DNA of 62,320 nt from WJMB01 sp964581465 (GTDB taxonomy: Bacteria > RBG-13-66-14): the NCBI GenBank assembly GCA_964581465.1, contig CAZOOP010000017.1:1-62320 (forward strand), written 5' to 3'. The notes under the pieces were generated by a model. That model saw only the letters and a list, made by a program, of their open reading frames with translations. It made no database searches and was not told the DNA's origin. This document shows, piece by piece, positions 62,101 through 62,320 of the stretch. A program made the translations under genes and the position numbers. Position 1 is the stretch's first letter; every line of letters begins with the position of its first letter.

Positions 62101-62320
62101 GTTTTGAACCGGTAAAAGTGCCGAGTTGAGCTAGTAATTGACTTGAAATACCGACCGAGATGGAGCAAAGACACAGGGCTTAGCGGTGGGCGGGTTTATG
62201 GCCCGATCGTGAGGACTGCACCGGCGCATTGGTTACGGGGGGGCTTCAGTTATGAATACTCTCCTCTTGACGAAGCGCTTTCTCTGGGCTATTTTTCAAA
62301 TTGCGAGATCGTCAAGCAAT

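Overview
The window is about 62 kb of a high-GC chromosome from a diderm (outer-membrane) bacterium. Evidence for this: lpxB (lipid A), an MsbA-like exporter, rseP, many lipoproteins with lipoboxes, CsgG-like and FlgT/LPP20-like envelope proteins and a beta-barrel-like protein. guaA, acpS, smpB, ribBA, uppS, cdsA, dxr, trpB and parA are ordinary bacterial housekeeping genes. TGA is a normal stop here: guaA ends with TGA exactly at the family's usual C-terminus. Several genes (cyclic 2,3-diphosphoglycerate synthetase-like GTPase, TrpB2-type trpB, zinc-ribbon orphans, IYLYP-domain proteins) suggest an uncultured candidate lineage, but I cannot name the phylum from sequence alone.

Layout. 0-6 kb: zinc-ribbon protein, a gene interrupted by a TGA, a glycosyltransferase, a small zinc-binding lipoprotein, acpS and guaA. 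6.6-9.2 kb: three exported proteins with carboxypeptidase-regulatory-like domains, two of them paralogues. 10-16 kb: a cysteine-cluster protein divergent from smpB, two tandem N-acetylmuramoyl-L-alanine amidases and a lipoprotein. 17-25 kb: a polytopic membrane protein, tRNA-Ile(GAT), a zinc-ribbon/HEAT-repeat pair, LOG-like protein, acylphosphatase and ribBA. 25.3-26.7 kb: one strikingly AT-rich HD-domain gene with its own promoter and terminator. 26.7-31.4 kb: cpgS-like gene, lipoprotein, metalloprotease and an AT-rich DUF3892 gene. 31.5-36.8 kb: isoprenoid/phospholipid/envelope cluster uppS-membrane protein-cdsA-dxr-rseP. 38.4-45.3 kb: small proteins, a UbiA prenyltransferase, then trpB behind a Trp-rich leader peptide. 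45.6-50.8 kb: tRNA-Gly(CCC), lpxB, msbA-like ABC exporter and an orphan parA. 52-62 kb: a FecR-domain protein and a minus-strand cluster of six exported envelope proteins (LPP20-like, TPR-SLH lipoprotein, FlgT-like, three CsgG-like).

The long intergenic gaps are not empty. They hold about 24 degenerate copies of miniature transposable elements in two termini classes: GGGATYATCAC ends (families A and C) and GGCATC ends (family B). Many are bounded by 8-bp direct repeats, one of them perfect (TTAGCATT at 41520 and 42440). Some are nested in one another, and one family-B copy still holds a decayed IS1595/ISXO2-like transposase 3' region, which identifies the likely parent. A separate palindromic repeat (arms around TTTGGCACGTTTCTTGC, 15-26 bp, loops 35-43 nt) occurs five times, with arms that vary together.

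Expression signals are readable: many TTGACA-17-TATAAT-type promoters, apparently leaderless starts for lpxB, ubiA-like and the trp leader peptide, and clear intrinsic terminators. The most interesting points are the trp leader peptide with three consecutive Trp codons ahead of a TrpB2-type gene, the IS1595-like MITE population, the five-copy covarying palindrome, and the FlgT/LPP20/CsgG/TPR-SLH envelope cluster without any flagellar or curli structural gene.
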